Below are positions 1-7,710 of a DNA stretch of 35,782 bases, in pieces (the stretch's first letter is position 1; each line of letters begins with the position of its first letter). The DNA comes from Thermoplasmata archaeon (GTDB lineage Archaea > Thermoplasmatota > Thermoplasmata > Thermoplasmatales > Thermoplasmataceae). The notes under the pieces are model-generated. The model made no database searches and was not told the origin of the DNA. It saw nothing but the letters and a program-made list of their open reading frames with translations. The position numbers and the translations under genes were made by a program. The DNA lies in contig JAKAAT010000014.1 of the NCBI GenBank assembly GCA_021802205.1, positions 1 to 35,782 on the forward strand, in the 5' to 3' direction.

Positions 1-280
1 TTTGCTGCACAAAATTTATATAATCTCCAGTGGTAAACGATCTGCCGGGCATGTTTCTCATCAGTGGAAGGGGTGTGTTCATGCCCGACAATCATCTGAC
101 AATATATATTTTTGATCTACTGGTTAGCTTTGGGAGGAGGTCACTTGCACAACTAATCGATAATGTAATTGTTTCATTATAAGTTTAAAACGGTTCTTTA
201 GCATTATCAATATACTAATTAACATTATTATCGTAAATTTTACCGGCAATAGTTATATATTATATTGTTATTTTCCGTTT
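1..280. other. Upstream gap, no firm gene
   Basis: I see no recognisable gene here. A 44-codon open frame runs from an ATG at 51 to a TAA at 183-185, and a TATA-like stretch sits at 15-23, but the predicted peptide (begins MFLISGRGVF) matches no family I know. The same TATA-like stretch could equally drive a leaderless gene leftward off the window. An inverted repeat, CGGGCATG at 46-53 and CATGCCCG at 80-87, lies inside this open frame. The rest is AT-rich spacer before the his operon. Confidence 0.4.
253..262 (+). promoter_or_regulatory. TATA-like box for the his leader ORF
   Basis: The stretch TTATATATTA is centred about 23-24 nt before the ATG at 281, the same spacing seen before other first genes in the window, so it would give a leaderless transcript starting at or near that ATG. 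A second TATA-like stretch, TGTATATAAAAA at 294-305, could start a transcript near 325 and leave an untranslated leader of about 80 nt before hisZ. The sequence alone does not decide between them. Confidence 0.45.
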
Positions 281-445
281 ATGGCAACAGAGATGTATAT
301 AAAAACTACAGCCAGCTTTTCCGTATTTACTTTTAGTGCTGGGCATATACATCATCATGGGAGGACAGGCATTACAGAAGATATGCTATTAAGTTCCCTA
401 TCCACCCGTGGTTATCTTGAAAATTCTGGACAGAAAGCTAAGTGA
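281..445 (+). CDS. Candidate His-rich leader peptide of the his operon
   Basis: This 54-codon open frame (MATEMYIKTT...) has an ATG spaced correctly from a TATA-like box for a leaderless start. At 344-358 it reads CAT-ATA-CAT-CAT-CAT, so four of five codons are histidine. It ends at TGA 443-445, 38 nt inside hisZ in another frame. hisZ has no Shine-Dalgarno sequence of its own, so ribosome behaviour on this ORF could plausibly affect hisZ translation. Bacterial his leaders sense charged tRNA-His through a run of His codons; an archaeal counterpart is not something I know to be established. It may be a chance ORF. No similarity to a known protein is visible. Confidence 0.35.
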   Translation: MATEMYIKTTASFSVFTFSAGHIHHHGRTGITEDMLLSSLSTRGYLENSGQKAK

Positions 446-1184
446 AGTTGCCCGTAAAGTCAGGGAATCATTTTACAATTCTGGATTCTACGAAATCTTT
501 CCAGATTCATTTATAAAATCTGCAGACATAGATGGATTCAAATTCATTCACCGTAATGATGTCTTTGTACTGGAGCCGGATATAACTATGAGACTTATGA
601 AGCGACATTTTTACGTAAATTCTAGTATCTTCTATATTTCACAGCAGAGTGATAGCAACCTTGTGGAATCTCTGAAAACCGGAGGGGAAATAATAGGCGG
701 TGATTCCATAAAAAGCACCGCACAAATTTTAACAACTGCCATGAAAGTTCTTGATGGCCTGGGATTAAACAGTTACAGCATCGACATGGGAATTTCAGGA
801 ATATTTGATAAGTACAAATCCAGCAGGCACTGGACAGAGATTAAAAGGGCGTTAAAAGACAGGGATTTCCAGGCATTGATCAGAATTGATGAAAATGAAA
901 GAAATGAAATTATTAAAATTATAGGTACAAGGACAAGAAACAGCGGAATAGAAACACTGGACAAGATCTTGGAGGCTGTCAACGATCCAAGGCTTATCAT
1001 AGATCTTGGAACGGTAAGGCAGCCGGATTACTATAATGGTCCAGTATTCGAGATATACGGGAATAACGGATTTCTCGGTGGTGGAGGGAGTTACAGAATT
1101 AACGGTATTAATGCATGTGGATTTACCATGGACCTTATGGCTATATACAGAATGTATGCAGAAAATTTAGAGGTGAAAGGATGA
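408..1184 (+). CDS. hisZ: ATP phosphoribosyltransferase regulatory subunit HisZ-like
   Basis: This 258-residue protein is a histidyl-tRNA synthetase paralogue of the HisZ type. Its N-terminal helix is followed by motif-2-like sequence (EPDITMRLMKR, then FYVNSSIFYISQQ), and near the C-terminus a glycine-rich motif-3-like element (GGGGSYR...GFTMDL). It stops after the catalytic-core homology and lacks the HisRS anticodon-binding domain, as HisZ proteins do, and is compact for the family. HisZ pairs with short-form HisG to make active ATP phosphoribosyltransferase, and the next gene is short-form hisG. The start is GTG at 408, because an in-frame stop lies at 390-392 and no ATG is available; TTG at 417 is an alternative. 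Its TGA overlaps the hisG ATG (ATGA). Confidence 0.8.
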   Translation: MVILKILDRKLSEVARKVRESFYNSGFYEIFPDSFIKSADIDGFKFIHRNDVFVLEPDITMRLMKRHFYVNSSIFYISQQSDSNLVESLKTGGEIIGGDSIKSTAQILTTAMKVLDGLGLNSYSIDMGISGIFDKYKSSRHWTEIKRALKDRDFQALIRIDENERNEIIKIIGTRTRNSGIETLDKILEAVNDPRLIIDLGTVRQPDYYNGPVFEIYGNNGFLGGGGSYRINGINACGFTMDLMAIYRMYAENLEVKG

Positions 1185-1819
1185 AATTCGTAATACCAAG
1201 AGGCAGGCTAATGGAGAATTCAATGCTCCTTTTAAAAGCAACAGGAATATACATCGATATATACGACGAGAGAAAGCTGATGTTCGGGGAAAACGGCAAC
1301 GAAATTATACTGCCCAGGGCGAGGGATGTGCCTGTTTATACTGAGTATGTGGGGGATATAGGCGTATGCGGAACAGACTCTCTGGTAGAAAGTGGTATTG
1401 ACCTATTTGCCCCACTCTCACTGAACTTCGGCAAGTGCAGGCTGAGCATATTAGCTCCAGAGGGCTATGACATGGATGATCTAGATGGCACTGACATAGC
1501 AACAAAGCATCCCGTTATAACTGAAAGATACCTTAACTCCTCGGGCATCCGTGCCAATATCATAAGTCTCAATGGTTCACTTGAACTTGCACCTGAAACA
1601 GGAATAGCAGATGCAATCGTGGACATTGTACAGACAGGGGAAACAATGAGAAAAAATCATCTTGTGGAAATCAGGAAAATAATGGATATACAGGCAACTC
1701 TTGTTGTAAACAGGGTTTCACAGAAAACGAAATATGACGAAATAAATAAATTTATAGAAATAGCAGGTGAAATGGATGGAAATAGAAAATTATGTGAGAA
1801 ATATACTGGAAGATATTAA
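1181..1819 (+). CDS. hisG: ATP phosphoribosyltransferase, short form (HisG)
   Basis: HisG catalyses the first step of histidine synthesis, joining ATP and PRPP to form phosphoribosyl-ATP. The 212-residue product is the short form, lacking the C-terminal ACT-like regulatory domain, so it needs HisZ, encoded just upstream. The N-terminus ([11 protein letters not shown]) and the PRPP-binding segment around residues 134-155 ([20 protein letters not shown]) fit the family. I chose ATG 1181: it follows GAGGTGA at about 1170-1176 and overlaps the hisZ stop as ATGA, whereas a longer frame from 1115 would run back into hisZ. Feedback control through HisZ is a family property, not visible here. Confidence 0.92.
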   Translation: MKFVIPRGRLMENSMLLLKATGIYIDIYDERKLMFGENGNEIILPRARDVPVYTEYVGDIGVCGTDSLVESGIDLFAPLSLNFGKCRLSILAPEGYDMDDLDGTDIATKHPVITERYLNSSGIRANIISLNGSLELAPETGIADAIVDIVQTGETMRKNHLVEIRKIMDIQATLVVNRVSQKTKYDEINKFIEIAGEMDGNRKLCEKYTGRY

Positions 1820-2903
1820 AAACCATGGAATAGAAGCGGTTATGGAATATTCCATGAAATTTGATGGCTATAATGGCGATATCAGGGTATCTGAGGAAGA
1901 ATTCATAGAGGCAGTGAAAACAATACCTGATGATGAAAAGGATATAATAAAAAGGGTTTATAAGCGCATATTTGACAACCATGAGATGCAGCTCAACAGG
2001 GACCGTATGCGTTTCTTCAATGGTTCTATCTATGGCATAAGGTACATTCCTATGGAACGAATAGGTATGTACATACCCGGGAAAAAACCACTACCATCAA
2101 CTGTTATGATGATCGGTGCACCGGCAAAGATAGCAGGTGTCAGGGATATAGTTATCACAACTGCTCCTGGAGACGATGGGAAAGTCAATCCCTATACTCT
2201 GTATATTGCCAGTATGCTTGGGATAAAAGAGGTATACAAGATAGGTGGAATCCAGGCAATAGGTGCCATGGCTTTCGGCACGGGAATGAAGAAAGTGGAC
2301 AAAATATTTGGTCCAGGAAATCAATATGTGAACGAGGCGAAGAGGCAGGTTTTTGGCATTACCGGTATAGACGGGCTTTACGGCCCATCCGAAATAATGG
2401 TAATATCCGATGAAGGATCAAACAATGAATACATCACTGCTGATCTGGATTCACAACTGGAACATGGACTAAGCTCCAGAGCATGGCTTCTGACTACCGG
2501 TAAAATACCGGAAAACCTGAGCAATAGCAGGGTTAACATTATGGTTTGTAAAAGCATGGAGGAAATCATATCAAAGGCAAATGAGATTGCCCCGGAGCAT
2601 CTGGAAATTCTCGCTTCCAGTCCCATGGAAATATTCAATAGGATAAAAAATGCTGGGGCAGTGTATATGGGGGAATATGCACCGGTACCTGCGGGAGATT
2701 ATTTCCTTGGCGTAAATCATTTACTTCCCACCGGTGGAACTGCAAGGTTCTCATCAGTGCTGACAGTTGATGATTTCATGAAAAAAACCTCATTTGCAAA
2801 TGTTTCCAGATCTGATTTTACTGGTGATCGTGACCTGGGTATTGCCATGGCAGAAATAGAAAACATGCCGCTGCACAGAAAATCCATGGAGGTAAGGTCA
2901 TGA
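1776..2903 (+). CDS. hisD: Histidinol dehydrogenase (HisD)
   Basis: HisD carries out the last two steps, the NAD-dependent oxidation of histidinol to histidine. The roughly 375-residue product has the family's nucleotide-binding [13 protein letters not shown] segment, [12 protein letters not shown], the GPSE segment, the zinc-site DLDSQLEHG, and the C-terminal NHLLPTGG. It is somewhat shorter than typical bacterial HisD (about 430), mainly at the N-terminus. ATG 1776 is preferred, because AGGTGA at 1765-1770 is well placed for it; a GTG at 1767 in the same frame is the alternative. The start lies inside the hisG 3' end, so translation is probably coupled, and the stop overlaps the hisB ATG. 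Confidence 0.93.
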   Translation: MEIENYVRNILEDIKNHGIEAVMEYSMKFDGYNGDIRVSEEEFIEAVKTIPDDEKDIIKRVYKRIFDNHEMQLNRDRMRFFNGSIYGIRYIPMERIGMYIPGKKPLPSTVMMIGAPAKIAGVRDIVITTAPGDDGKVNPYTLYIASMLGIKEVYKIGGIQAIGAMAFGTGMKKVDKIFGPGNQYVNEAKRQVFGITGIDGLYGPSEIMVISDEGSNNEYITADLDSQLEHGLSSRAWLLTTGKIPENLSNSRVNIMVCKSMEEIISKANEIAPEHLEILASSPMEIFNRIKNAGAVYMGEYAPVPAGDYFLGVNHLLPTGGTARFSSVLTVDDFMKKTSFANVSRSDFTGDRDLGIAMAEIENMPLHRKSMEVRS

Positions 2904-3430
2904 TAAGGAATACGAAGGAAACAGAAATAGATGTTTCCATGGGCACTGAAACAACATCTGTGGAAACCGGCGACCCAGTTCTTGATCATATGATGAGGAC
3001 ATTATTCTTTTATATGGAAAAAAACGTAAAAATAAAGTGTAAGTATGACCTCAGGCACCATCTCTGGGAGGATCTTGGAATAACAGTTGCACAGGAAATA
3101 TCTTCGTATATTTCCCAAAGGCACATTAAAAGATTTGGAAATGCGACGATGCCCATGGACGAATCACTTATAATGGTTTCTCTTGATATTTCAAGGGCAT
3201 ACATAAACTTCGATGTAAGTTTCACGGACTCTGAGGGCTTTGAGATAAACCTCTTATATGAATTTTTATGGGCGTTTGCCAGAACAGTACCACTAACGCT
3301 TCATGTTATAATGTTCAACGGAAAGAATGCACACCATATTACGGAAAATATTTTCAAGTCCCTGGGTACTGCCATGGGAATTGCAATTCAGGACAACCAG
3401 TATTTGAGAAGCACCAAGGGGACACTATGA
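2900..3430 (+). CDS. hisB: Imidazoleglycerol-phosphate dehydratase (HisB)
   Basis: This enzyme dehydrates imidazoleglycerol phosphate to imidazoleacetol phosphate. The 176-residue protein is the stand-alone dehydratase, without the phosphatase domain fused to it in enterobacteria. Metal-binding motifs are present: DHMM near residue 29, RHHLWEDLG around residue 51, PMDESL near residue 80, and KNAHHITEN near residue 140. No histidinol-phosphate phosphatase and no hisC aminotransferase lie in this window, so those steps must be encoded elsewhere. The gene overlaps hisD and hisH by ATGA at both ends. Confidence 0.92.
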   Translation: MIRNTKETEIDVSMGTETTSVETGDPVLDHMMRTLFFYMEKNVKIKCKYDLRHHLWEDLGITVAQEISSYISQRHIKRFGNATMPMDESLIMVSLDISRAYINFDVSFTDSEGFEINLLYEFLWAFARTVPLTLHVIMFNGKNAHHITENIFKSLGTAMGIAIQDNQYLRSTKGTL

Positions 3431-3996
3431 TTGCAATTATAGATATCGGCACGGGAAACTTATCCACTATAGAAAGGGTGACCGGTGGAAAAATTACCAT
3501 AGACCCTGATGAAATTGAGCGTTCAGACAAGATAATATTTCCGGGAGTCGGATCGTTTCAGTATGTGGCGGAAGTTATCAAACCTATAAGAGAAGTACTT
3601 ATAAAGGTGATAAAATCAGGGATTCCATACCTGGGAATATGCCTAGGCATGGAGATGTTATTTGATTCAAGCGAGGAAGGTATTGGTGACGGTCTCGGTA
3701 TTATGCATGGTCGGATAAAAAAATTCAACGGGATTAAAACCCCACACATGGGATGGAATCAGGTCGAAAATCTAATGGATTCACAAATAATGGATGACAT
3801 ACCGGATAATTCATTCTTTTATTTCATGCACTCATACTATGCACCTGATACTGAGTATACAGCTATGAAAACGGATTACGGTAGGTATTTCACATCAGGA
3901 ATAAGATACAGGAATATATACGGTGTGCAGTTCCATCCTGAAAAATCCGGGGAAAACGGAATACGCATATTGAAAAATTTCGGGGTGATTTCCTGA
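3427..3996 (+). CDS. hisH: Imidazole glycerol phosphate synthase, glutaminase subunit (HisH)
   Basis: HisH releases ammonia from glutamine and channels it to HisF. The 189-residue class I amidotransferase shows the N-terminal [11 protein letters not shown], the nucleophile elbow GICLGM with its cysteine, HMGWNQV, and the C-terminal QFHPEKSG that supplies the catalytic His and Glu. ATG 3427 is chosen because it overlaps the hisB stop (ATGA) and begins the family N-terminus exactly; a longer frame from 3268 only reads through hisB out of frame. The partner hisF is two genes downstream, with hisA between, a common bacterial order. The TGA at 3994-3996 overlaps the proposed CTG start of hisA. Confidence 0.93.
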   Translation: MIAIIDIGTGNLSTIERVTGGKITIDPDEIERSDKIIFPGVGSFQYVAEVIKPIREVLIKVIKSGIPYLGICLGMEMLFDSSEEGIGDGLGIMHGRIKKFNGIKTPHMGWNQVENLMDSQIMDDIPDNSFFYFMHSYYAPDTEYTAMKTDYGRYFTSGIRYRNIYGVQFHPEKSGENGIRILKNFGVIS

Positions 3997-4682
3997 TAGA
4001 TATTTATCCTGCTATAGATATTTATGATGGACATGCAGTATCACTGAAAAATGGAGATATAGCAACAAGGCATGATTATGGAAATCCTGTTGTCTTTGCT
4101 GAAAAATTCTCTAAAATTTCAGGAAAGCTGCATATTGTTGATCTCAATGGGGCCTTCTCAGGGAAACCTGTAAATATTCCCTTATTAAAGGAAATAAGGG
4201 GATCTGTCACATCTTATCTACAGATCGGCGGGGGCTTCAGAACTCCGGAATTTATAGAAACCGGATATCTATCAGGCGCGGACAGTGTTATTATCGGTAG
4301 TGCGGCACTGAACAGAAAGTTGCTTGAAAATATCTCATACAAGTTTAAAAATATAACCATAAGCATCGATGCGTACCTTGGCATGGTTAAATATAATGGA
4401 TGGACAAGCAGCACCACAATTAGTTATAAGGATTTCTATTCCGAGGTTAGTGGTTTTGCTAACCGTTTCATATTCACATCAATAGACAGGGATGGAACGG
4501 GTAATATAAGCAGTTTACAGAGATTCTGGGATTCCGGCTATTTCATGTATGCTGGTGGTGTGAATTCTATCAATGATCTGAGAAAACTGGAGCTGTCCGG
4601 ATTTAACGGTGCAATCATCGGTAAGGCGCTCTACAACGGAAATATCTCCGCGGAGGAATTAATATGCTTGCAAAAAGAATAA
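3993..4682 (+). CDS. hisA: ProFAR isomerase (HisA), non-AUG start
   Basis: HisA is the (beta/alpha)8-barrel isomerase opening the ring of ProFAR to PRFAR. The frame is intact from codon CTG 3993 for about 229 residues: YPAIDIYDGH carries the first catalytic Asp (residue 9), QIGGGFR near 77 is the first phosphate-binding loop, SIDRDGTGN near 164 carries the second catalytic Asp, and the YAGGVNS and AIIGKALYNG segments follow. No in-frame ATG, GTG or TTG occurs until TTG 4320, which would delete half the barrel. CTG 3993 overlaps the hisH TGA as CTGA, the same geometry as the ATGA junctions of this operon, and GGGGTGA at 3982-3988 is just upstream. ATA 3996 is another possible start. Confidence 0.85.
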   Translation: MIDIYPAIDIYDGHAVSLKNGDIATRHDYGNPVVFAEKFSKISGKLHIVDLNGAFSGKPVNIPLLKEIRGSVTSYLQIGGGFRTPEFIETGYLSGADSVIIGSAALNRKLLENISYKFKNITISIDAYLGMVKYNGWTSSTTISYKDFYSEVSGFANRFIFTSIDRDGTGNISSLQRFWDSGYFMYAGGVNSINDLRKLELSGFNGAIIGKALYNGNISAEELICLQKE

Positions 4683-5416
4683 TTGCCGCACTGGACATAG
4701 CTGATGGAAGAGTTGTAAAGGGTGTAAATTTCGAAAATATCAAAGATTCAGGGGACCCTGTAGAACTGGCAAAACGCTATGTCTCTGAAGGTATGGACGA
4801 GCTTGTGTTCCTGGATATCAGGGCAACCAGGGAAAAAAGGAAGATACTTTCAGACATTGTAAGAAAGGTGGCTTCAGAGATTAGCATACCATTTACTGTT
4901 GGTGGTGGACTATCTGATTTGGATGACATGATTTCAATAATCAGGAACGGCGCTGATAAAATTTTTATCAACACATATGCTGTGGAACATCCAGAAATTA
5001 TAAAGGATATTTCGGATCGCATAGGGTCAGCCAACACTGTGATAGCAATAGATTCTATGTTTATAGATGGAAAATATACGGTCTATATAAAAGGGGGTTC
5101 AAACAACACCGGCATTGATACCGTGGAATGGGCAAGGACCGCAGCATCCTTGGGAGCCGGGGAATTGCTCGTCACATCGATCAACACCGATGGAACAATG
5201 AAGGGTTTTGATGTGAATTTGATAAATCGCATTGTGGAAAATGTGGATATACCCGTAATAGCATCGGGCGGAGCAGGAAGGCCAGTAGATTTTCTTGAGG
5301 CATTCAATGCCGGGGCCGATGGTGCACTAGCAGCTTCCATATTTCATAGTGGTAAATGCAGTCCGGTAGATATAAAGAATTATTTAAGGGAGAACGGTAT
5401 AAATGTTAGATTATAA
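4664..5416 (+). CDS. hisF: Imidazole glycerol phosphate synthase, cyclase subunit (HisF)
   Basis: HisF uses ammonia from HisH to convert PRFAR to imidazoleglycerol phosphate and AICAR; the AICAR re-enters purine synthesis. The 250-residue barrel begins LAKRIIAALDIADGRVVKG, with the first catalytic Asp at residue 11, continues with DELVFLDI and TVGGGL, has the second Asp in VIAIDSMF near residue 130, and ends with IASGGAG and GALAASIFH. The usual PCLD near the N-terminus is AALD here. The ATG lies within the 3' end of hisA (19 bp overlap), and the stop is 14 bp inside hisIE, consistent with coupled translation. Confidence 0.94.
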   Translation: MLAKRIIAALDIADGRVVKGVNFENIKDSGDPVELAKRYVSEGMDELVFLDIRATREKRKILSDIVRKVASEISIPFTVGGGLSDLDDMISIIRNGADKIFINTYAVEHPEIIKDISDRIGSANTVIAIDSMFIDGKYTVYIKGGSNNTGIDTVEWARTAASLGAGELLVTSINTDGTMKGFDVNLINRIVENVDIPVIASGGAGRPVDFLEAFNAGADGALAASIFHSGKCSPVDIKNYLRENGINVRL

Positions 5417-6008
5417 TTTTGATGGAATAATTCCCGTAGTGGTTCAAGATTATGGCACAAGGGAAGTTTTAACTCTAGGATACATGAATAAGGAGGCTTA
5501 CGGAAAAAGCATGGAAACCGGGTTAATGCATTATTATTCCAGAAGCAAGCAGAGGATAAGAATGAAGGGGGAAACCAGTGGGAATATCCAAAAAATTCGG
5601 GAAGTCATGGTTGACTGTGATGGTGATTCACTTTTATTTCTGGTAGATCAGAAGGGAAACGCATGTCACCTCGGCACAAAAAGCTGTTTCAGAGAAATTG
5701 GAACACCGGTACCCGCTGGTACCATTGATTATTCCATGGAGGTTTTGCTGGATCTGGAAGAACTTGTTAACAGAACAAGGGATAAACCAAGAAACGATTC
5801 ATATACAACAGAACTTTTCAACTCCGGTGAGGAGAATATACGTAAAAAGGTCGGGGAGGAGGCGGTGGAAACGATACTGGCACAGGGTAAGGAAAGGATA
5901 ATCTATGAAACGGCTGACCTGATGTATCATCTTACTGTATACCTTGCATACGAGGGAATAAAATTTTCTGATATAATGAATGAACTTTCAAAGAGAAATA
6001 AAAAATAG
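5403..6008 (+). CDS. hisIE: Bifunctional PRA-CH / PRA-PH (HisIE)
   Basis: One 201-residue chain carries both early hydrolases. Residues 1 to about 105 are phosphoribosyl-AMP cyclohydrolase: YYSRSKQRIRMKGETSGN, then the metal-binding VDCDGDSLLFLV and GNACHLGTKSCF. Residues from about 112 are phosphoribosyl-ATP pyrophosphatase: NDSYTTELFNSG, KKVGEEAVETI, and a C-terminal LMYHLTVYLA helix. The fusion is common in bacteria and less usual in archaea, where hisI and hisE are often separate. It is the last gene of the operon; its stop is only 3 bp from the stop of the convergent glutamate decarboxylase gene, so no separate terminator fits between them. Confidence 0.93.
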   Translation: MLDYNFDGIIPVVVQDYGTREVLTLGYMNKEAYGKSMETGLMHYYSRSKQRIRMKGETSGNIQKIREVMVDCDGDSLLFLVDQKGNACHLGTKSCFREIGTPVPAGTIDYSMEVLLDLEELVNRTRDKPRNDSYTTELFNSGEENIRKKVGEEAVETILAQGKERIIYETADLMYHLTVYLAYEGIKFSDIMNELSKRNKK

Positions 6009-6011
6009 TTT

Positions 6012-7391
6012 CTATGACACAGAATGTCCCTTTCTCGGGGATATTCCTGATTTTTTGGTGGGACTTCCGGATAATCCATCCATGGCATTTTTCAAACTAT
6101 CCAGAAATAGGTCTGCCATATCCCTGTTGAAGCTCTCCCTGACAACAATTCTCATTAGCACAGTATCGGATGCATCTGCTGGAAGTGAATATGCAGGCAC
6201 TATCCACCCGTAGCTCCTTATAGCGGATGATAGATCGAACAGATCGTAAACATCCTTACTTTTCTGCTTGAACGTTACAACAGGTATATGCTCCGCATTG
6301 CTCACAACCTCCAAATTCTTTATTTTTTGAAGTCTTTCCCCCAGATATCTTGCATTTGCCATCATATTTTCAGCTATGCGCCTGTAACCGGATTTTCCGA
6401 GCCTTATGATATTGTAGTACTGGGGTGCAATGTTTGAGGAGCTCTTTGAAAAATTCAATGTATATGTTGGCATATCATTGCCCAGGTAGTTGACGTAGAA
6501 AATAAGATCCTCAGGCAGATCTGATTTATCCTTGAACAAGAGCCAGCCGATGCCCGGGTAAACGAGTCCAAATTTATGCCCCGATACGTTGATAGATTTC
6601 ACATGGCTCAGCCGGAAATCCCACTCAAGATCAGGTTCAATAAAAGGAGTAACAAATCCAGCGGAGGCTGCATCAACATGTATGGGAATATCAAGACCCG
6701 TATCAGACTTAAGCTTTTCAAGCAGTGTATTTATTCTCTTCACATCATCAAAGGCGCCTGTAAAGGTTGTGCCCATTACTGCTCCAACTGCAATAGTGTT
6801 TTGATCAACCATACTGACAAGCTTCTCTGGATCTGCAACAAGTGTTTTTGAATCAAGCGGCACTACACGGGATTCCACATCAAAGTACTTAGCAAATTTG
6901 TCCCAGACCACATGTGTGTCGGCACCGAATACTATGTTGGGGTGTGATACATCCTTATTCTGCTTCTTCATTTTTTCCTTCCAGTTCCACTTATGTGCAA
7001 GGAGTGCAAGCATGATTGATTCAGAGGAACCGATGGTAGATGCGCCAGTGAACTCTGTGCTTTCTGGTGCATTATAAAGCCTTGATAGTATGTTTACTAT
7101 CCTTATCTCTTCCTTCTTGATCTGTGGGTACTCAAAGCTGTCAATAAAATTTTTGTGGGCATTTTCCATGAAGAGTTTTTTTGCCTCTGGCTCCATATAT
7201 GTTGTAACAAATGTTGCGAGATTCAATTCAGGAATTCCATCCAGATTGAGCTCTTCATGAATCATTTCATATGCTGATCTGGCTTCCATCCCCTCCTCGG
7301 GAAATTCAAATTCAGGTATTGGCTTGTTAAAATCCCTGTTGCTATATGTCCCGTAAATCTTCTTATCTTTGTTCATTTTTTCAGATACCAT
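6012..7391 (-). CDS. gadB: Glutamate decarboxylase (GadB family)
   Basis: This PLP-dependent group II decarboxylase is predicted to convert glutamate to GABA and CO2 while consuming a proton in the cytoplasm. The 459 residues match GadB in length and order: YMEPEA near residue 65, GASTIGSSESIMLA near 116, HVDAASAGF (cofactor Asp at about 240), and INVSGHKFGL with the Schiff-base lysine at about residue 273, then GIGWLLF. The start is ATG 7391, about 25 nt after a TATA-like box, implying a leaderless mRNA; ATG 7376 is a weaker alternative. Substrate is assigned from family resemblance. A role in acid tolerance or in a GABA shunt is inference; no GABA aminotransferase is in the window. Confidence 0.88.
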   Translation of the reverse strand: MVSEKMNKDKKIYGTYSNRDFNKPIPEFEFPEEGMEARSAYEMIHEELNLDGIPELNLATFVTTYMEPEAKKLFMENAHKNFIDSFEYPQIKKEEIRIVNILSRLYNAPESTEFTGASTIGSSESIMLALLAHKWNWKEKMKKQNKDVSHPNIVFGADTHVVWDKFAKYFDVESRVVPLDSKTLVADPEKLVSMVDQNTIAVGAVMGTTFTGAFDDVKRINTLLEKLKSDTGLDIPIHVDAASAGFVTPFIEPDLEWDFRLSHVKSINVSGHKFGLVYPGIGWLLFKDKSDLPEDLIFYVNYLGNDMPTYTLNFSKSSSNIAPQYYNIIRLGKSGYRRIAENMMANARYLGERLQKIKNLEVVSNAEHIPVVTFKQKSKDVYDLFDLSSAIRSYGWIVPAYSLPADASDTVLMRIVVRESFNRDMADLFLDSLKNAMDGLSGSPTKKSGISPRKGHSVS

Positions 7392-7410
7392 ATAAATGGA
7401 TTGGGCGATA

Positions 7411-7420
7411 CTATAAATAA
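7411..7420 (-). promoter_or_regulatory. TATA box of gadB
   Basis: On the minus strand this reads TTATTTATAG, centred about 25 nt before ATG 7391. That spacing puts the transcription start at or next to the start codon. Confidence 0.55.
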
Positions 7421-7531
7421 TCTATTCAATATTCAAAATAATGTTATATTGTATGATTTTAATTGCAAAATAATCCTGAATTTTTTTAATCCAACAGTAA
7501 AAAACAGTTAAGAATCAAATTGTGAAAGTCA

Positions 7532-7550
7532 GCCATAGAAAGCCTATGGC
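7532..7550 (-). terminator. Hairpin just after the eL41 gene
   Basis: A perfect 7-bp inverted repeat (GCCATAG at 7532-7538, CTATGGC at 7544-7550, 5-nt loop) begins 1 nt after the eL41 stop codon. On the minus strand a T-rich run (TTTTTT) follows about 30 nt further on. It could end or stabilise the short eL41 mRNA. Archaeal termination relies mainly on U-tracts, so the hairpin's role is uncertain. Confidence 0.4.
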
Positions 7551-7551
7551 A

Positions 7552-7659
7552 TTACTGCTTGCTTGCCCTTCTGGCTCTTTTTAATCTTCTTATTTTCTTT
7601 TTTCTCCATTTCCAACGCATATTTCCTCTTTTTTTCCAGTCTCTTGAACTTCGTTTCAC
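7552..7659 (-). CDS. rpl41e: 50S ribosomal protein eL41 (35 codons)
   Basis: This tiny gene encodes a highly basic peptide whose last 22 residues (MRWKWRKKKIRRLKRARR then ASKQ) are plainly eL41, the smallest ribosomal protein, a single Arg/Lys-rich helix in the large subunit. The classic start would be ATG 7620. However, a strong Shine-Dalgarno GAGGTGA (minus strand, 7664-7670) sits 4 nt before an in-frame GTG at 7659, giving a 35-residue form with a further 13 basic residues. I therefore chose 7659 but cannot exclude ATG 7620, which has a weaker GAGG upstream. It is monocistronic, with its own TATA-like box. Confidence 0.85.
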   Translation of the reverse strand: MKRSSRDWKKRGNMRWKWRKKKIRRLKRARRASKQ

Positions 7660-7700
7660 TATGTCACCTCAAGTGTAAATGTATATTTGGTATTATTTTT

Positions 7701-7710
7701 TAATATAAAT
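7701..7710 (-). promoter_or_regulatory. TATA box of the eL41 gene
   Basis: The minus strand reads ATTTATATTA here. A transcription start about 25 nt downstream, near 7680, would leave a leader of roughly 20 nt that contains the GAGGTGA at 7664-7670. Confidence 0.5.

Noticed and set aside
3427-3993. Frameshift between hisH and hisA
   Set aside because: Both proteins are complete at their family ends; the hisA frame is intact from CTG 3993, so a frameshift is not needed to explain it.
4320-4682. TTG-initiated 120-codon frame as the hisA gene
   Set aside because: It would remove the first half of the barrel, including the catalytic Asp and the first phosphate loop, although the frame is open from 3993.
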